64,000 bases of DNA from Atherinomorus stipes (Eukaryota > Chordata > Actinopteri > Atheriniformes > Atherinidae). Location of the stretch: positions 1-64,000 of the forward strand of contig JALJCO010012906.1 of assembly GCA_023101725.1 (NCBI GenBank), in the 5' to 3' direction. Position 1 is the stretch's first letter. The number at the start of each line of letters is the position of its first letter. The notes under the pieces were generated by a model. The model did no database searches. It was not told the DNA's origin and saw only the letters and a program-made list of their open reading frames with translations. Shown here one piece after another: positions 62,801-64,000 of this stretch. Made by a program: the position numbers and the translations under genes.

Positions 62801-64000
62801 AACCTTTACCAATCTTGCATTTCAGAAAGCACAGCAAGATAACTTGAATATAAACAGTCCCGCCTCACTTCTAAGACCCACCCCCTTCTTCCCTCTGCCT
62901 CCCAATGCAGAAGCAAAGGTCTGACAGGCAGGTCCGTTGGACAATCCTAGAGGTGCACCCCACTTCAAGGATTGGTTGGAGTTTTCATTAAATATTTAGA
63001 GATTGAAATAATATTTTATTTTGATTAATGGTGGGTCTGTCTTGTATTTCAGAGTTCCATTACCTCATTCATAGCATTTTACCCTGTTAGAAAAATAGTG
63101 TAAGAATGCAACATCGGCAAGGGTTAAGCTTTAAGTATTTGTTTATAACTGCATTTTACACCGTATTGCTGTGCTTAACAAAGAGGGAAATGAAAGTTGA
63201 AAGAGGTAATGCCGTTGTCACAATGGACAAAATAATGATTAGATTACCCCCGTTACTGAAAAAAAAGTTGTGCCGTTAGTAACGCCATTTTATTTTAACA
63301 CTGTTACCATCACTGTAAATAAAAACTCATATTATTTTTTTTTTTTTTTTTTTTTCCTTTTTTACTTGTCCTGTCCAGCATCGAAGCAAGCAGAATGGAA
63401 ATCTGATTGCTTTATTCTGTTGAACAGTTTTGCTTTATCAAGTGGAGCTTTATGAATATAAGGCTCCACTTGATATCATGTTTATTCATTTTATTTCTTT
63501 ATTTAAACATTTGTCTATTACACCATTCCATTTCATACTGCTGGGCCTGACAAGGGAGAAATGAAAGTTAACAGAGGTAATGATAGAAAGTGAAACAGAG
63601 AGAGAGGAGTAAGGAAGAGGAAGAGAGAGAGAGAGAAAACATGAATCCACTTACACAGTTCACTGGTACATCTGTACCGCGATCCTTAAACAACCAAGGT
63701 CTCTGTTGGAAAACAAAAACAAGCAATCCCCTACAGGAGGACCTGCAGGTGGCTTAAATATCCTCAGATCATACAAACACACACACAAACACACGCAGAA
63801 CTACGCAGAGAGAGGTACAACCAGGGGCAATAGTCAGCGCAATGGGAAGTAGAGAAGAGGTACAACCTAGTCATCGCAATGGGAAGTAGTGTCACAGTGT
63901 CAACATGCATAATAAAGGGTGCTCCGTGGTGATACAGTCATGCAGATGCAGCCTCGTCTCCGCAAGGAGGAGGAAGCCCGCAAGGCTCACGACCCAGGCC
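62801..64000. other. Repeat-derived 3' part of the window
   Basis: 63126-63220 and 63490-63580 share GGGAAATGAAAGTT..AGAGGTAATG. A poly-T tract lies at 63334-63357. A short tandem (GCGCAATGGGAAGTAG with GAGGTACAACC) occurs at 63812-63890. No gene is supported. Confidence 0.45.

Overview
This window is repeat-rich teleost (ray-finned fish) nuclear DNA. The evidence is an intron-containing ribosomal protein gene (rpl5), the vertebrate neighbour dipk1a (FAM69A) convergent to it, and a dense mix of fish-type transposons: Tc1-like, hAT-like, PIF/Harbinger-like and TTAA-target MITEs, L1/Tx1-like and other non-LTR remnants, and many microsatellites. There are no operons, phage genes or CRISPR arrays. 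All calls come from reading the sequence and translations; no database search was run.

Layout. 1-2244 is a THAP-domain DNA transposon whose left terminal repeat is cut by the window start. 2245-26060 holds no convincing host gene. It contains a roughly 480-bp G/C homopolymer tract, a decayed Tc1-like transposase, a 2.28-kb hAT-type element with a perfect 8-bp target duplication, several MITEs, a GATA microsatellite, and an L1/Tx1-like retrotransposon inserted into an older MITE. 26066-36834 is rpl5: eight coding exons, 297 codons, a TOP-type promoter and a polyadenylation signal. Intron 6 is about 6.8 kb because it is packed with transposons.

36.85-58.08 kb separates rpl5 from dipk1a. About 170 bp just downstream of rpl5 is duplicated in the same orientation at the 3' end of dipk1a, so the intervening 21 kb looks like secondary sequence placed between two genes that were once adjacent. 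That block contains one candidate extra gene: a TATA-box promoter, a short first exon (39862-39892) and a second exon (44150-44877) joined in frame, predicting a 252-residue acidic protein of unknown function. Its 4.3-kb intron carries a 1.1-kb foldback element and MITEs nested three deep.

58194-59790 holds the last four coding exons of dipk1a on the minus strand; its short first coding exon was not found. 59.8-64 kb is intronic or upstream sequence with a 200-bp pyrimidine tract and more repeats.

The known genes work independently: rpl5 encodes the 5S-rRNA-binding protein of the large ribosomal subunit, and dipk1a an ER membrane protein of the divergent kinase FAM69 family. The most novel items are the acidic two-exon gene, the THAP element with a second domain on the opposite strand, and the duplicated rpl5/dipk1a junction.
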